In this document: positions 48,383 to 58,979 of the stretch, in pieces | How the letters are laid out: the number at the start of each line of letters is the position of its first letter | Numbering within the stretch: the first letter of the stretch is position 1 | Source of the DNA: Nodosilinea nodulosa PCC 7104 | GTDB lineage: Bacteria > Cyanobacteriota > Cyanobacteriia > Phormidesmidales > Phormidesmidaceae | Assembly (NCBI RefSeq): GCF_000309385.1 | Contig: NZ_JH976537.1 | Span: forward strand, 4,636,365 to 4,700,364 | DNA length: 64,000 bases | Direction of reading: 5' to 3' | The notes under the pieces: generated by a model | What the model was told of the DNA's origin: nothing | The model's database searches: none | What the model saw: only the letters and a program-made list of their open reading frames with translations | Made by a program: the position numbers and the translations under genes

Positions 48383-49278
48383 GAACCCTGGCGTTGAACC
48401 GTCTGCCCATCGGGATAGTCTGTCGATAGTTCAATTTCTTGCATTGGGCGAACGCCATTCGCCCCTACGGGGTTCGTTTTGCCGGTGCGGTTTAACAGAA
48501 ATGCGATCGCCTCGTCGCGGCCCAAGGTTTCCATTTCCAGCGGTTGCACAATGCCCAGGTCTTGAAAATCCTGTGCGCGGGAGGTGACGAGAATGTGGCC
48601 GTTGATGTCCTGGGGCAAAAAGGGCTGCACGAGTTCGGGATGGTCAGCGTTATCGAAAATCAGCAGCCAACCGTCCTCTCGGCTCAGCCACAGCCTCACC
48701 GATCGCACGGTGTCGTCCTGGTTTTCGGCATCCTTCAGCGGCAGGTTTAGGGTCTGGGCCATAGCCACATAGCTCGTGGTCAGCTCCAGTTCCGTATCCG
48801 CCCGCACCCAAAACACATAGCGATAGTCATCGCGATAGCGGTAGGCATATTCCACTGCCGTCTGGGTTTTGCCAATGCCGCCCAGCCCGCTAATCGCCTG
48901 GGTCTGGGAAATGGCGGCGGTTCGGCTGTCGTGCAGTTGCTGGTATAACGTGGCGAGAACATCTTCACGCCCGGTGAAGTAAGGATTACGACCATAGGGC
49001 ACCAGCCACGGCGGCTCCCCTCCACCCTCTCCATCTCCCAAAACTCCCGGACAAATCTCATCCAAAACCTCCTGCAACCCCTCCAGCCCGCAGCCCGTCG
49101 CCCCCTCCACCCAGCTCAGCAGTGCCGCCACCCGGTTGCCCTGGGCCGCCATACCCTCGGGCACAATTCCTGGTGGCGGGTTGAGGGTAAACCGCAGTTG
49201 CTCAAACTGCGGAGCCGGTAAAGCGCTGAGCGTTTGAAACAGCGTCAGCCTGGAATTAGGCATAGCGGGGTGGGGCAA

Positions 49279-49642
49279 CTACTGAGCTAATCCTAGCCGA
49301 AGATATTTATAAGAAAGCTCAGGTGGCAGCAGGCTCAAAACTATTGCGCCTAATTTTTTATCCTTGCTCTGTCCCTGCTGCTGCGCTGCGTCAATATGGC
49401 AGATCACGTTGAGACAATGAAGACGTTTCAGCGATCGCTGCTGTCATAACCCCGCGCCGCATGTCATCAGATCTTGCTAAATCGCCGTGGTGCAGGGCGG
49501 GCAACACCCGATAATATAGCCTTGGCCAGATTGCCAGAGCCTCACGATACCTATAGAGAAGTTGAGCTGTGGTAAGTTTGGCGGGTCGTCCTGCCGGGAC
49601 GGCGGTTGACTAACCCCCTTAGCGGAAAGCAGGAAGTTGCCC
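49279..49642. other. Intergenic stretch upstream of argG
   Basis: About 360 bp of divergent space between the STAND gene and argG. A GATAATATAG sequence near 49510 could be a -10 region. A short GC-rich inverted repeat (GTCCTGCCGGGAC near 49587) lies in the argG leader. Nothing else is recognised. Confidence 0.4.
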
Positions 49643-50845
<1,203 letters not shown>

Positions 50846-51187
50846 CCCCTGGCCCAGTCGGCCAGCGCGATCGCCACACCCCACAGCCCACCGTTGCCGA
50901 GCATTTTCCGCTGGAGATGCTCGGCGATCGCCGTACCATGGCCCCGCCTGAGGCTCCATATCCATCCTTGGGCAGATTTGCCCCGCCCTTGGGAACAGTC
51001 CCCACCGTCACCCGTCCGTAGTCCATGGCCCGTGCCATGGCAGCGCCGCCCTCAGCCGCTTTTTCCACCCCAGGTAAACCTTTACAAACTACGGAGGCCA
51101 AATCCAGGTCAATCCACCATGATGGGCTATCGCGGTGCTGTTATAACGTTTTAATGCGGTTGTCCGGACAGCCTGAGGAAGCCAGTT
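50846..51187. other. Intergenic stretch before the polysaccharide cluster
   Basis: About 340 bp. Only short shadow frames are present. The last 60 bp, with GTTATAACG and the purine-rich CCTGAGGAAG before the ATG, should hold the promoter and ribosome-binding site of the export gene at 51188. Confidence 0.4.
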
Positions 51188-52315
51188 ATGAACCGCTTTT
51201 GCCTGATGGGCTGGGGCCTGGGTGCCCTGGCCGCAACCCTGACCTCAACGTTTCTAGGGGGTGAACCAGGATTTGCCCAAAGCCAGCCCCTGCCCCTGAG
51301 CAGTGAAACCGCATCCCCAGCCCTGCCGATCGCGCCGCCGGGGTCTGAGGCCAGCTTTCCTGAGTCCTACGTGCTGGGACCGGGCGATCGCATTCGCATT
51401 GACATCTTCAACATCCCCGAGTTTAGCGGTCCCGAAAATGGCGTCCACGAGGTTCTCGTCGACGGCACCCTGACCCTTCCCCTGGCGGGGACCGTGGCCG
51501 TCCAGGGCCTTACCCTGGCCGAGGCCCAGCGCGCCCTGGCCGCCAGCTATGCGCCCCTGCTGACCCGGCCCCCCCAGCTCACCGTAACGCTGCTGTCGGC
51601 CCGCCCCGTGCGGGTGGTGGTGGCCGGGGAAGTCAACCGCCCCGGCACCTACACCATCAACCTGGAGACCGAGGCCAGCGGCAGCGGCGGCGGCACCGGG
51701 GCGGGCCGCCAGTGGCCCACCCTGACCCAGCTGATTCAGGAGGCCGGGGGCATCACCCAGCAGGCCAACATCAAGGATATTCAGGTGCGGCGACCCCAGC
51801 TTCAGGGCGATGCCGTGATCACCACCAGCCTGTGGGATCTGATCCGCACGGGCGACATCAGCCAGGACATTCGCCTGCGCGACGGCGACACCATTGTCAT
51901 CCCCAAGGCTGTGGCTATTTCGCCCGAGGAGTCGGTGGCCGTTTCCAGCGCCAATTTCTCCCCCGCAGAAATGCCCGTGCAGGTGGTGGGTGAGGTGGCG
52001 AGCCCCGGCGGCGTCACCCTACCGGCCAACGCTACGCTAAACCAGGCTATTTTGGCGGCGGGAGGTTTTGAGAACAGCCGCGCCCAAACCTCCACGGTGA
52101 AGCTGGTGCGGCTCAACCCCGACGGCAGCGTAGACCAGCGCACAATCGATGTGAACCTGGCCGCCGCCGCCAACGACACCACCAACCCCATTCTGCGCCC
52201 CAACGACGTAGTGATTGTGGACCGCAACATTGCCGCCGCCGCTGGCGATACCCTGGGCCTGCTGCTGCGGCCCTTCACCTCGCTGACGACCGTGCTGCGA
52301 ATTTTAGGATTTTAA
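51188..52315 (+). CDS. Wza-type polysaccharide export protein (Poly_export/SLBB)
   Basis: The 375-residue protein has a signal peptide (MGWGLGALAATLTSTFLGG, cleavage near GFAQS). A Poly_export domain (SYVLGPGDRIRIDIFNIPE about residues 58-76, VLVDGTLTLPLAGTVAVQGL) and two SLBB-type segments (VRVVVAGEVNRPGTYTINL and VQVVGEVASPGGVTLPANA) follow. The C-terminus is hydrophobic. Such proteins form the outer-membrane/periplasmic channel for exopolysaccharide export and pair with a Wzc co-polymerase, encoded next. No lipobox cysteine is seen at the signal cleavage region, as is common in cyanobacterial members. Confidence 0.9.
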   Translation: MNRFCLMGWGLGALAATLTSTFLGGEPGFAQSQPLPLSSETASPALPIAPPGSEASFPESYVLGPGDRIRIDIFNIPEFSGPENGVHEVLVDGTLTLPLAGTVAVQGLTLAEAQRALAASYAPLLTRPPQLTVTLLSARPVRVVVAGEVNRPGTYTINLETEASGSGGGTGAGRQWPTLTQLIQEAGGITQQANIKDIQVRRPQLQGDAVITTSLWDLIRTGDISQDIRLRDGDTIVIPKAVAISPEESVAVSSANFSPAEMPVQVVGEVASPGGVTLPANATLNQAILAAGGFENSRAQTSTVKLVRLNPDGSVDQRTIDVNLAAAANDTTNPILRPNDVVIVDRNIAAAAGDTLGLLLRPFTSLTTVLRILGF

Positions 52316-52472
52316 TTCGCTGCCCCGGGGCAGCGGGCCACAGCTGTACCCAAAGCCTGAAAATCCCACGACTTTGGCACAACCTTGGAGTAATTAGCCC
52401 CCGTCCAGACCAGACTTTGAGTTTTGAGCTATAAGTTTATGAATTCTTGGGAGCATCTCCCAGATTTACCCT

Positions 52473-54776
52473 ATGCCCTTTCCTCCCACATCCCCCGAAA
52501 CCAACGGCAATGGCAACGGCCACGGCCCTGTCAGGCAGGCGTTTGTGCCGGTCATGGCTCCTCCCTCCCTAGTCGATAAGACCGATGACGCTGACCTGAG
52601 TCACCTCGTGGAAGTGCTCAAGCGCCGGATCGGAATATTTCTCGGGGTGGCAGCCCTATCCTTTGGTGGCCTGACCCTCTGGTACCTGACCCGTCCCCCG
52701 GCCTACACGGGCAGCGTCAATCTGCTGGTCGAGCCCGTTACCAACGTCACCCCCGCCGGGCTAGAGGCCGTAGTGGGCCTAACCGGAGCCAAAGGCAGTT
52801 CAGGACTCGACTACAACAGCCAGATTCGGGTGCTGCGCGGCCCGGCGGTGATCAACCCAATTCTGGCGAAGATTCAGAAGCGCTACCCCGCTATTACCTA
52901 CAACTCCCTGCTCAGCCGTCTGACCATTACCCAGGAGGGGGAGTCCAAGGTGCTGCGCATCACCTACAACGATGCCGACCCCGAGGTGGTCTCCTTTGTG
53001 CTGACCCAGGTGATTCAGGGCTTTGTCGACTACAGCGTGCAGGACCGCCAGGGAGACTTGCGCCGGGGCCTGACCTTTTTGGACGAACAGCTGAAGGAAA
53101 AGTGGCAGGAAGTGGCCTCTATTGAGGGCGACCTCAGCGATTTTCAGAAACGCTACGACCTGGTCGATGTCAATGCCACCAGCGAAAGCGTCACCCAGCG
53201 CCTCAACCAAATGCTGTCCGACCAGGAGCAGCTGCGGGTAAAGCTGGCGGCCCTGGGGCCGCTGTACAAAAACCTGCGCGGCCAGGTGGGGTTTGACCCC
53301 GACACCGCCATTCGGGTGGCCAACCTGAACGAGTCGCCCACCTACCAGGCGCGGCTGGGAGATTTGCGCGAGCTAGAGCAAAAAATTGCCGCCGAGCGGG
53401 CCCGGTTTCAGGCCAATACGCCAATGATCGAGGCCCTGGAGGACCAGCGACAGAAGCTGCTGCCGCTGCTGGAGGTCGAGGCCCAGCGGGTGGTGGGCGC
53501 CTCAATACCGGCTGACGAGGCCGACAACCTGGGCTATCAGGGATCGGTGAGCCGGGGGTTGATGCAGCAGCTGGTGGATACCGCCAACCAGATTCAGGTG
53601 CTGCAAACCCAGGACCAGGCGATCAGTCAGGCGGTGCAGCAGCTCCAGGCAGAAATTCAGCGGCTGGCGGATTTGTCCCGGTCGTTTCAGCAGATCGATC
53701 GCCAGCGCACGGTGGCCGAAAACAGCCTCAACCAGCTCCTGGCCAGTCGCCAGGAGCTGCGCTTGCAGATGGCCCGCCAGGCGTCTCCCTGGGAAATTAT
53801 CTCGCCCCTCAACGAGTCGGGCATTACCAAAACAACCAATTTACCCCGCAAGCTGCTGCTCAGCACCGTGGTGAGCCTGCTGCTGGGAGGGGTGGCGGCC
53901 CTGGTGCGCGATCGCATCGATAAGGCCTTCAACAGTGTTGATGAGCTGGTCAAAGTGACCCAGCTGCCAAACCTGGCAACGGTGCCCAATGCTCCCGCTC
54001 TGCAAAAGCAGCCTTTGCTGATGGTGCCCAACCTGGCGGCCACCATGGCCGATGTACTGACCCAAAACCAGAGCCCGGACAGGCTCTACAGTTCCTTTAG
54101 CTTTGCCGAGGCGTTTTACTCCCTCGAAGCCAACCTGCGCATGCTCAGCTCGGATACGCCCGTGCAGGTGGTGGCCCTCACCTCCTCGGTGCCGGGGGAG
54201 GGCAAATCGACCATATGTGCCCACCTGGCGATCGCGGCGGCCAACATGGGCCGTCGGGTGCTGCTGATCGACGGCGACCTGCGCAAGCCCACCCTGCACC
54301 TGATCTTTGGCCAGCCCAATCGCCAGGGGCTGAGCGACCTGATTACCCAGGCCACCACCGACCCCAACGATCTGGTGCAGACCCTGCCGGGCAACCCCAA
54401 TCTGCACCTGCTGACGGCGGGAGCGCGGCCCCCCGCCCCCGGTCGCCTGCTGTCTTCGCGCAAGATGCAGCAGATTACTGAGCAGTACCGCCGCCACTAC
54501 GATCTAATTATTTTCGACACGCCGCCTCTGGCGGGCATGATCGACGCTAAACTTACGGCGGCTCACGCCGACGGGCTGCTGCTGGTGGTGCGGCTGCATC
54601 GATCCGAGCGATCGGAAATTCAGCGGGTGCTGGCCGATCTGGGCAATACCGCCCAGGCACCGCTGCTGGGGTTGGTGATCAACGGTGCGCCCCAGAGTCG
54701 GCAGAGCAGCTACGACGACTACTACGGCTACTACGGTCGCGCTCCGGTGGCGGCTGGGCTGGAAGGGCGCAGCTAG
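52473..54776 (+). CDS. Wzc-type polysaccharide co-polymerase and tyrosine autokinase
   Basis: The 767-residue inner-membrane protein has a Wzz domain between TM1 (about 53-72) and TM2 (about 455-475, LLLSTVVSLLLGGVAALV), with long periplasmic coiled coils. The cytoplasmic BY-kinase domain has Walker A SVPGEGKST (about 571-579), Walker A-prime VLLIDGDLRKP and Walker B LIIFDTPPL. A C-terminal tyrosine cluster (SSYDDYYGYYGR) is the expected autophosphorylation site. It controls polymer length and export together with the Wza-type protein 157 bp upstream. Confidence 0.92.
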   Translation: MPFPPTSPETNGNGNGHGPVRQAFVPVMAPPSLVDKTDDADLSHLVEVLKRRIGIFLGVAALSFGGLTLWYLTRPPAYTGSVNLLVEPVTNVTPAGLEAVVGLTGAKGSSGLDYNSQIRVLRGPAVINPILAKIQKRYPAITYNSLLSRLTITQEGESKVLRITYNDADPEVVSFVLTQVIQGFVDYSVQDRQGDLRRGLTFLDEQLKEKWQEVASIEGDLSDFQKRYDLVDVNATSESVTQRLNQMLSDQEQLRVKLAALGPLYKNLRGQVGFDPDTAIRVANLNESPTYQARLGDLRELEQKIAAERARFQANTPMIEALEDQRQKLLPLLEVEAQRVVGASIPADEADNLGYQGSVSRGLMQQLVDTANQIQVLQTQDQAISQAVQQLQAEIQRLADLSRSFQQIDRQRTVAENSLNQLLASRQELRLQMARQASPWEIISPLNESGITKTTNLPRKLLLSTVVSLLLGGVAALVRDRIDKAFNSVDELVKVTQLPNLATVPNAPALQKQPLLMVPNLAATMADVLTQNQSPDRLYSSFSFAEAFYSLEANLRMLSSDTPVQVVALTSSVPGEGKSTICAHLAIAAANMGRRVLLIDGDLRKPTLHLIFGQPNRQGLSDLITQATTDPNDLVQTLPGNPNLHLLTAGARPPAPGRLLSSRKMQQITEQYRRHYDLIIFDTPPLAGMIDAKLTAAHADGLLLVVRLHRSERSEIQRVLADLGNTAQAPLLGLVINGAPQSRQSSYDDYYGYYGRAPVAAGLEGRS

Positions 54777-54867
54777 TCCATAGCTGCACCAGTGGCTGTC
54801 GACACAAGAGTACGGCTAAACCAGCGGCGGGTGCGGCAACGGCAACGGGATGTGAGGAGTAGGGGTA

Positions 54868-56982
54868 ATGAAGCGCAAGTCAAAACCACTGATTACGGGC
54901 GGACTATTGGGACTGGCCGGACTGGGGCTGCTGCCCCGAAGCGCCCAGGCAAGCGCCGATCTGCCGCCTGTGGTGCCCGATCCGAGCCTGGGGACGGCCC
55001 TGGCCAAAGATCCCCATCCGGTCGTGGTTCCCGAACCTTCGGCCCAGACCACAGAACCCCAAACCGACGATCGCGGTGCTGCCCAGCCCGCCTGGACCCC
55101 GGAGACCGATCAAGCCGTGGTGACAGCGGCGGCCACCGCAGCGGCAAAACCCGCCGCCGCCGTTCCCCAGCCTGCGCTGGCTGAGCCAGAGGTAATTGCC
55201 CCCAAGGTCGCGATCCCCGATGTAGCGGCCCCCGATGTCGCAGTCCCCGATGTCGCGGCTTCCGACCGCAGCGCCCTGGCCAGCGATGAGACGGATAGGG
55301 CCAGCCCAGGCCATGGGGGCAGCGCGATCGCAGCCCCCGCGCCCTCCCCTGCGGCGACCCCCGACTTGGAGCCCGCCGCAGAGCCAACCACCACCGCTTT
55401 GGCCGACGATCTGGGCGAGCGATCGCCAGCTACGGCCCCGGCCCCCCGACCCGATGTAGCTCTGGCAGCCCCCGGTCTAACTCTGGCCGAGCCAGCTTTG
55501 CCTGCGGCGGCGGGTACTGCGGCTCCCGCTGATGCGGCGGCCGCGATCGCCAGCCCTGCCGCCGCCCCCCTTCCGCCGCCAACCGCACCGTCTGGGGCTG
55601 CCGCAGCTCCGGCCCATGCCCCGTCCTCTGCGCCCACCCCCGCCCCAGTGGCCACTCGCTCGGCGCCCTCCGAGGCGGTGCCCTCGGCTCAGCCATTGCC
55701 GACCTCTGCGCGGCAGACCGCTCCAGATCTGGCGACGCTGCGATCGCGGGCTGCTACCGTGCAGGCGCTGCTCCAGGATCTGCGATCGGCCTACGGGATC
55801 GAGGACTCGCTCGCCGCCAGCGATTCAACCGCTGCTCCGGCCAGTCTGGCTGGCCAGGTCTCCCAGCCCGAAACCCTACATCGCGAGCCGCAGCTACCGC
55901 CGCTGCCGTCGCGATCGGTGCGGCGGAGCAGCGCTGCTCCATCGCAAAAGCCCGTCGCCGCAGCGATCGCCCCACCCGCTGCCAACCCCTCCCTGAGTGA
56001 GCGGCCCAGGCCGGCAGCGCAGTCGCCGCAGCTGCCTGCGCTGCCGGAGAAATCTCCCAATGTGGCCCTGGCGCTGCCAACCCCTCAGCCGGTAATGTCC
56101 TCGGGGCGGGCCGCTGTGCCGCCCTCAGCAGCGTCATCTGCTGAGCCTCGGGCCGAAGACTTGTTCGCTGTACCCGCCCTGGCCGAGGGAACAGCCCAGG
56201 AGATAGGTCAGGAAACAGCCTCAGACCAGTCGCCCAACCCCGATGCTGGCCAGCTGCGCAACGATCTGCGGATTGAGCCGCTGACCACCGCCGCCGCCCC
56301 GGCCCAGACTTTCCCCCCTTCGCCCAATGCGGGCATTCCCTCGGCCTTTGGAGCCAACGGGGGCGATCTGTTCTTTAGTGCCTCTTTGGCCGGGGCCGAT
56401 CGCCTGCGGGCCGAAGCCGACGGCAGCCTCTCCATGGGGTTTGGCCTGGGCGATTCGCGCCACACGGTGGGGGTAGAGCTGACCTACAACTTGCAGAGCA
56501 TTCGACGGTTTGGCCAAAACGGCGGCTTTGATGTCAAAGTACACCGCGAGGTCTACAGCAACGACGACACCCAGGTAGCTGCCGCCGTGGGGCTAAATAA
56601 CTTTGCCGCCTACGGCTCTAATGCGGCAGGTACCGCATCCAGCCTCTACGGCATCGTTACCGTAGCCCACCTGCTCCAGCCCGAGCACCCCAGCAACCGC
56701 CTGCCCATCACCGCCTCCCTGGGGCTGGGGGGCGGCAACTTCTCGGGCGACAATCACGATGTCGGCGTCATTGCCGGCGTGGGCCTTCAGGTGCATCCCC
56801 AATTTTCAATCAACACGGCCTGGAGCGGCGTGGGCGTAAATGTCGGGGCATCGATTGTGCCCGTGGCCACGATCCCGCTCACCCTCAACCTGCTCTACGG
56901 CGATGTTGGCAACAATACCCGCGCCGGTTCCGTCGCAGTGCTTAGCGTTGGCTACGGCTTTAATTTTGGGCCTCGATTTTAG
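54868..56982 (+). CDS. Exported Ala/Pro-rich protein with a barrel-like C-terminal domain
   Basis: I do not recognise a family. The 704-residue protein has a signal peptide (KSKPLITGGLLGLAGLGLLP, cleavage near AQAS). About 450 residues of Ala/Pro/Glu-rich low complexity follow, including short repeats of the type VAIPDVAAPDVAVPDVAA. The structured C-terminal part (about 500-704) has alternating hydrophobic strands rich in Gly (LSMGFGLGDSRHTVGVELTY, VGVIAGVGLQVHPQFSINTA, SVAVLSVGYGFNFGPRF). It ends in phenylalanine like many outer-membrane beta-barrels. Lying 91 bp after the Wzc gene, it may be an outer-membrane partner in export (inference). Confidence 0.7.
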   Translation: MKRKSKPLITGGLLGLAGLGLLPRSAQASADLPPVVPDPSLGTALAKDPHPVVVPEPSAQTTEPQTDDRGAAQPAWTPETDQAVVTAAATAAAKPAAAVPQPALAEPEVIAPKVAIPDVAAPDVAVPDVAASDRSALASDETDRASPGHGGSAIAAPAPSPAATPDLEPAAEPTTTALADDLGERSPATAPAPRPDVALAAPGLTLAEPALPAAAGTAAPADAAAAIASPAAAPLPPPTAPSGAAAAPAHAPSSAPTPAPVATRSAPSEAVPSAQPLPTSARQTAPDLATLRSRAATVQALLQDLRSAYGIEDSLAASDSTAAPASLAGQVSQPETLHREPQLPPLPSRSVRRSSAAPSQKPVAAAIAPPAANPSLSERPRPAAQSPQLPALPEKSPNVALALPTPQPVMSSGRAAVPPSAASSAEPRAEDLFAVPALAEGTAQEIGQETASDQSPNPDAGQLRNDLRIEPLTTAAAPAQTFPPSPNAGIPSAFGANGGDLFFSASLAGADRLRAEADGSLSMGFGLGDSRHTVGVELTYNLQSIRRFGQNGGFDVKVHREVYSNDDTQVAAAVGLNNFAAYGSNAAGTASSLYGIVTVAHLLQPEHPSNRLPITASLGLGGGNFSGDNHDVGVIAGVGLQVHPQFSINTAWSGVGVNVGASIVPVATIPLTLNLLYGDVGNNTRAGSVAVLSVGYGFNFGPRF

Positions 56983-57052
56983 ATCGCCGGACCTGGGTTT
57001 TACCTTTGGCTCAGCACCCAACGACATCCCGTTCCATTTAAGGAGAACAACT

Positions 57053-58087
57053 GTGGAGAAACTAGCGGGCCGCCTGCGGCAACAACTCTGGTTCATGCTG
57101 GCCCTGGTGAGCGGTGGCCTGGCGATCGCCCTGCCTGGCGCCCTGCCTGGCCACGCCGGGTCGGTGCCGACGGGGCAGGGGAGCGGGGTAACCGTGGGCG
57201 GGTCGTCGATTTTATCCATAGGCGCGTCGTCTCTGGGGGGCGGCACCCAGATTGAGTCAAACAGCCCCAACGCCACCGTAGACCCGGTTACGGGCGAGGT
57301 CCTGCTCACGAGTACGGCTCAGCAGTCGCTCAATCAGTCGGCCACCGAGATTTCCCAAGGGCTGCAGAACAGTAACCCAGTATTGGCCACCGCCCTAACT
57401 ACACCGGGCGAAATCGCCCTCGATAGCCCCAGCCCCGTAGGCGCCAGCGGCGCTAGCGAAGATGGGGCGGAGCAGACAGTCAATGAAATTGCGGCGGCGG
57501 TGGTCGCCGCCATCCTGCGGGGGGAGAGCGTCTCGCTGACCAGTACCCAGGGCAGCCTGGGCATTGCGGCCCCCACCGGAACTGCCGCTGTTTTGCCAGT
57601 CCAGTCCTTAGCCAGCATTAGGGCCAGCACTAAAGGAAGCCCCCTCGCCCAGGCCACCCCTGCCCCTGCCGCGATGATGGCTACCTCGGCGGTCTTTGTT
57701 CCCCAGGGGGGCACCCCAATGGTCACGCCTTTGCAGGGCACCCTAGAGCAGATTGCCAATGCGGCTGGGTTCTTGGCGGCCTCCTTTGCGGCGGGCCTGT
57801 CGCCCAATCAGGTGGCTACGTTTGCCGAAATGGCTCTGGCCGGGGTAGACTACGCCGATTTAGTGACGTTGTTTAATGCGGTTAGCGGCTTGCTGCCGCC
57901 TCAGGGGCAGCCTCAGGAGTCCGTGGCTACCGCCGTGGATGCCACCCAGCTCGAATCGGCTATTCAGGCCTATAACCGCATCCTAGACAACACTGACCCA
58001 GATACGCTGGTCGCCCTGGCCCAGTTCCAAGATTTCGTAGTTTTGGGGCGATCGCTACAGGAGTTGCGGGCTGCCGTCGATCTTTAA
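57053..58087 (+). CDS. Exported protein of unknown function
   Basis: The 344-residue protein starts at GTG 57053, with AAGGAG 9-14 bp upstream, just before EKLAGRLRQQLWFMLALVS. This gives a good signal peptide (cleavage near PGHAGS). Open sequence upstream in the same frame overlaps the previous gene and is shadow. The mature protein is Ser/Thr/Ala/Gly-rich, with ISQGLQNSNPVLATAL, TVNEIAAAVVAAILRGE and a helical C-terminus (QVATFAEMALAGVDYADLVTLF, ALAQFQDFVVLGRSLQELRAAV). It lies 70 bp after the barrel-like protein gene and probably belongs to the same transcript. Confidence 0.7.
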   Translation: MEKLAGRLRQQLWFMLALVSGGLAIALPGALPGHAGSVPTGQGSGVTVGGSSILSIGASSLGGGTQIESNSPNATVDPVTGEVLLTSTAQQSLNQSATEISQGLQNSNPVLATALTTPGEIALDSPSPVGASGASEDGAEQTVNEIAAAVVAAILRGESVSLTSTQGSLGIAAPTGTAAVLPVQSLASIRASTKGSPLAQATPAPAAMMATSAVFVPQGGTPMVTPLQGTLEQIANAAGFLAASFAAGLSPNQVATFAEMALAGVDYADLVTLFNAVSGLLPPQGQPQESVATAVDATQLESAIQAYNRILDNTDPDTLVALAQFQDFVVLGRSLQELRAAVDL

Positions 58088-58959
58088 AGGTCAATTAAAG
58101 GGCCAACTTAGGTCTCTCAATTTAAGTGGCTAAGCATGCTCTGCCTGCCATTTGCAGGCAGTTCGGCTCTGGCAGTGGGAATAGTACTATGGGCATTGGT
58201 TTGGGCGGCCAATGGTCACTTAGCGACGTTCTATGTGACGGCACAGGGCTTTTTTGACTTAGTACAACTGCCCACATACCGTTTAAGAGAAGCAATTAGG
58301 TCTAGACGTTTTAAGGCTACCGTTGTTCCCGCCTGTTTTGACCTGGTATTGCTTGTTGACAATCGCGGAAAGAGTGGGCTTAACAATTCCCTATTGCCCC
58401 TCTGTTTGTATCCCTTTAAACAGATTTACCCCGGGGAACATCTCTCAAAAAGGCAGGTCCTAAGCCTGTATAGCGGTATCAGGCAGGTTTTCACAAAAGT
58501 CAACACGATCGCCGCACCAATCCTAAAAAATGCGGTATCCTTCTGCATATTCTCGTGCAGCCTTTGGGCAGATAGGTCAAGGAATCGTTAACTTTGCGCT
58601 CGGATTCTGATTGGCCTGTGCCAAAATAAATCTTTTTTTGAAAGGGGTGGTGTGGCGTCGGCGGGGGGCATGGCAGGGAACTCTGGCTGGCTAACCTAGT
58701 CAGGCTTGATTGAGAGGATGTTTCTTCACTAAAGGCGACTCTTTGCCAAATTTGATTCTGTCGAGGGAGATGTTTTCTCGCTCACAATTGTCTAGCGACC
58801 TTCAGGTTAAATTTGGTTAATCCGATGCTTTATTGACCGATAGATAGATGTGTAACTTCTGTATTTAGGGCACAAGTTATAGAGCCGAGTCTGCTTCAAC
58901 CGAAGACTAAAGGAAACCATTTATGGCCCCTAGCGCCGCGTTTCTGCAAGTAAAGGCTG
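58088..58959. other. Long intergenic stretch
   Basis: About 870 bp between two polysaccharide genes. It has a hairpin CTGCCTGC-GCAGGCAG at 58141-58161 without a T-run, a T7 tract near 58633, and a short possible leader ORF at 58923. A 151-residue frame at 58136-58591 has no family features. No RNA gene was recognised. Confidence 0.45.
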
Positions 58960-58979
58960 ATGAAATCGATGCATTTTAA
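58923..58979 (+). CDS. Possible 18-residue leader ORF overlapping the glycosyltransferase start
   Basis: ATG GCC CCT at 58923 is preceded by AAAGGAAACC and encodes MAPSAAFLQVKADEIDAF, stopping at 58977-58979. That stop is 17 bp inside the next gene, whose own ATG (58960) has a separate AAAGG. The arrangement would couple translation of the two. It may equally be chance. Confidence 0.3.
   Translation: MAPSAAFLQVKADEIDAF

Larger units (their letters stand above)
46059..49278 (-). pseudogene. STAND NTPase (NB-ARC) with TPR array, one frameshift
   Basis: From ATG 49278 (or 49263) the protein has an N-terminal helical domain resembling effector-associated domains (TLFQTLSALPAPQFEQL to LLSWVEGATG, about residues 10-75). 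An NB-ARC ATPase follows (Walker A GLGGIGKT about 131-138, Walker B WLLIFDNAD, LVTSRAQDF, and LGYLPLALEQAAAYM), then about eleven TPRs of 42 residues (LLGDEHPDVATSLNNLA pattern). An extra G within 46532-46534 shifts the frame, so the first product ends at 46495. The remaining TPRs and C-terminus (to 46059) are in another frame. Without it the protein would be about 1070 residues. It may still be functional when truncated. Such proteins are signal-transducing ATPases, some of which serve in defence. Confidence 0.85.

Noticed and set aside
54893-55655. Several long frames opposite or beside the Ala/Pro-rich protein gene
   Set aside because: GC-rich low-complexity sequence opens all frames. Only the plus-strand frame at 54868 has a signal peptide and a structured end.
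56840-57052. N-terminal extension of the exported protein starting at 57053
   Set aside because: It overlaps the previous gene, is arginine- and cysteine-rich shadow sequence, and precedes a good ribosome-binding site and signal peptide.
58136-58591. 151-codon frame in the long intergenic region
   Set aside because: No family features, mixed composition, and a hairpin at its start; not convincing as a gene.
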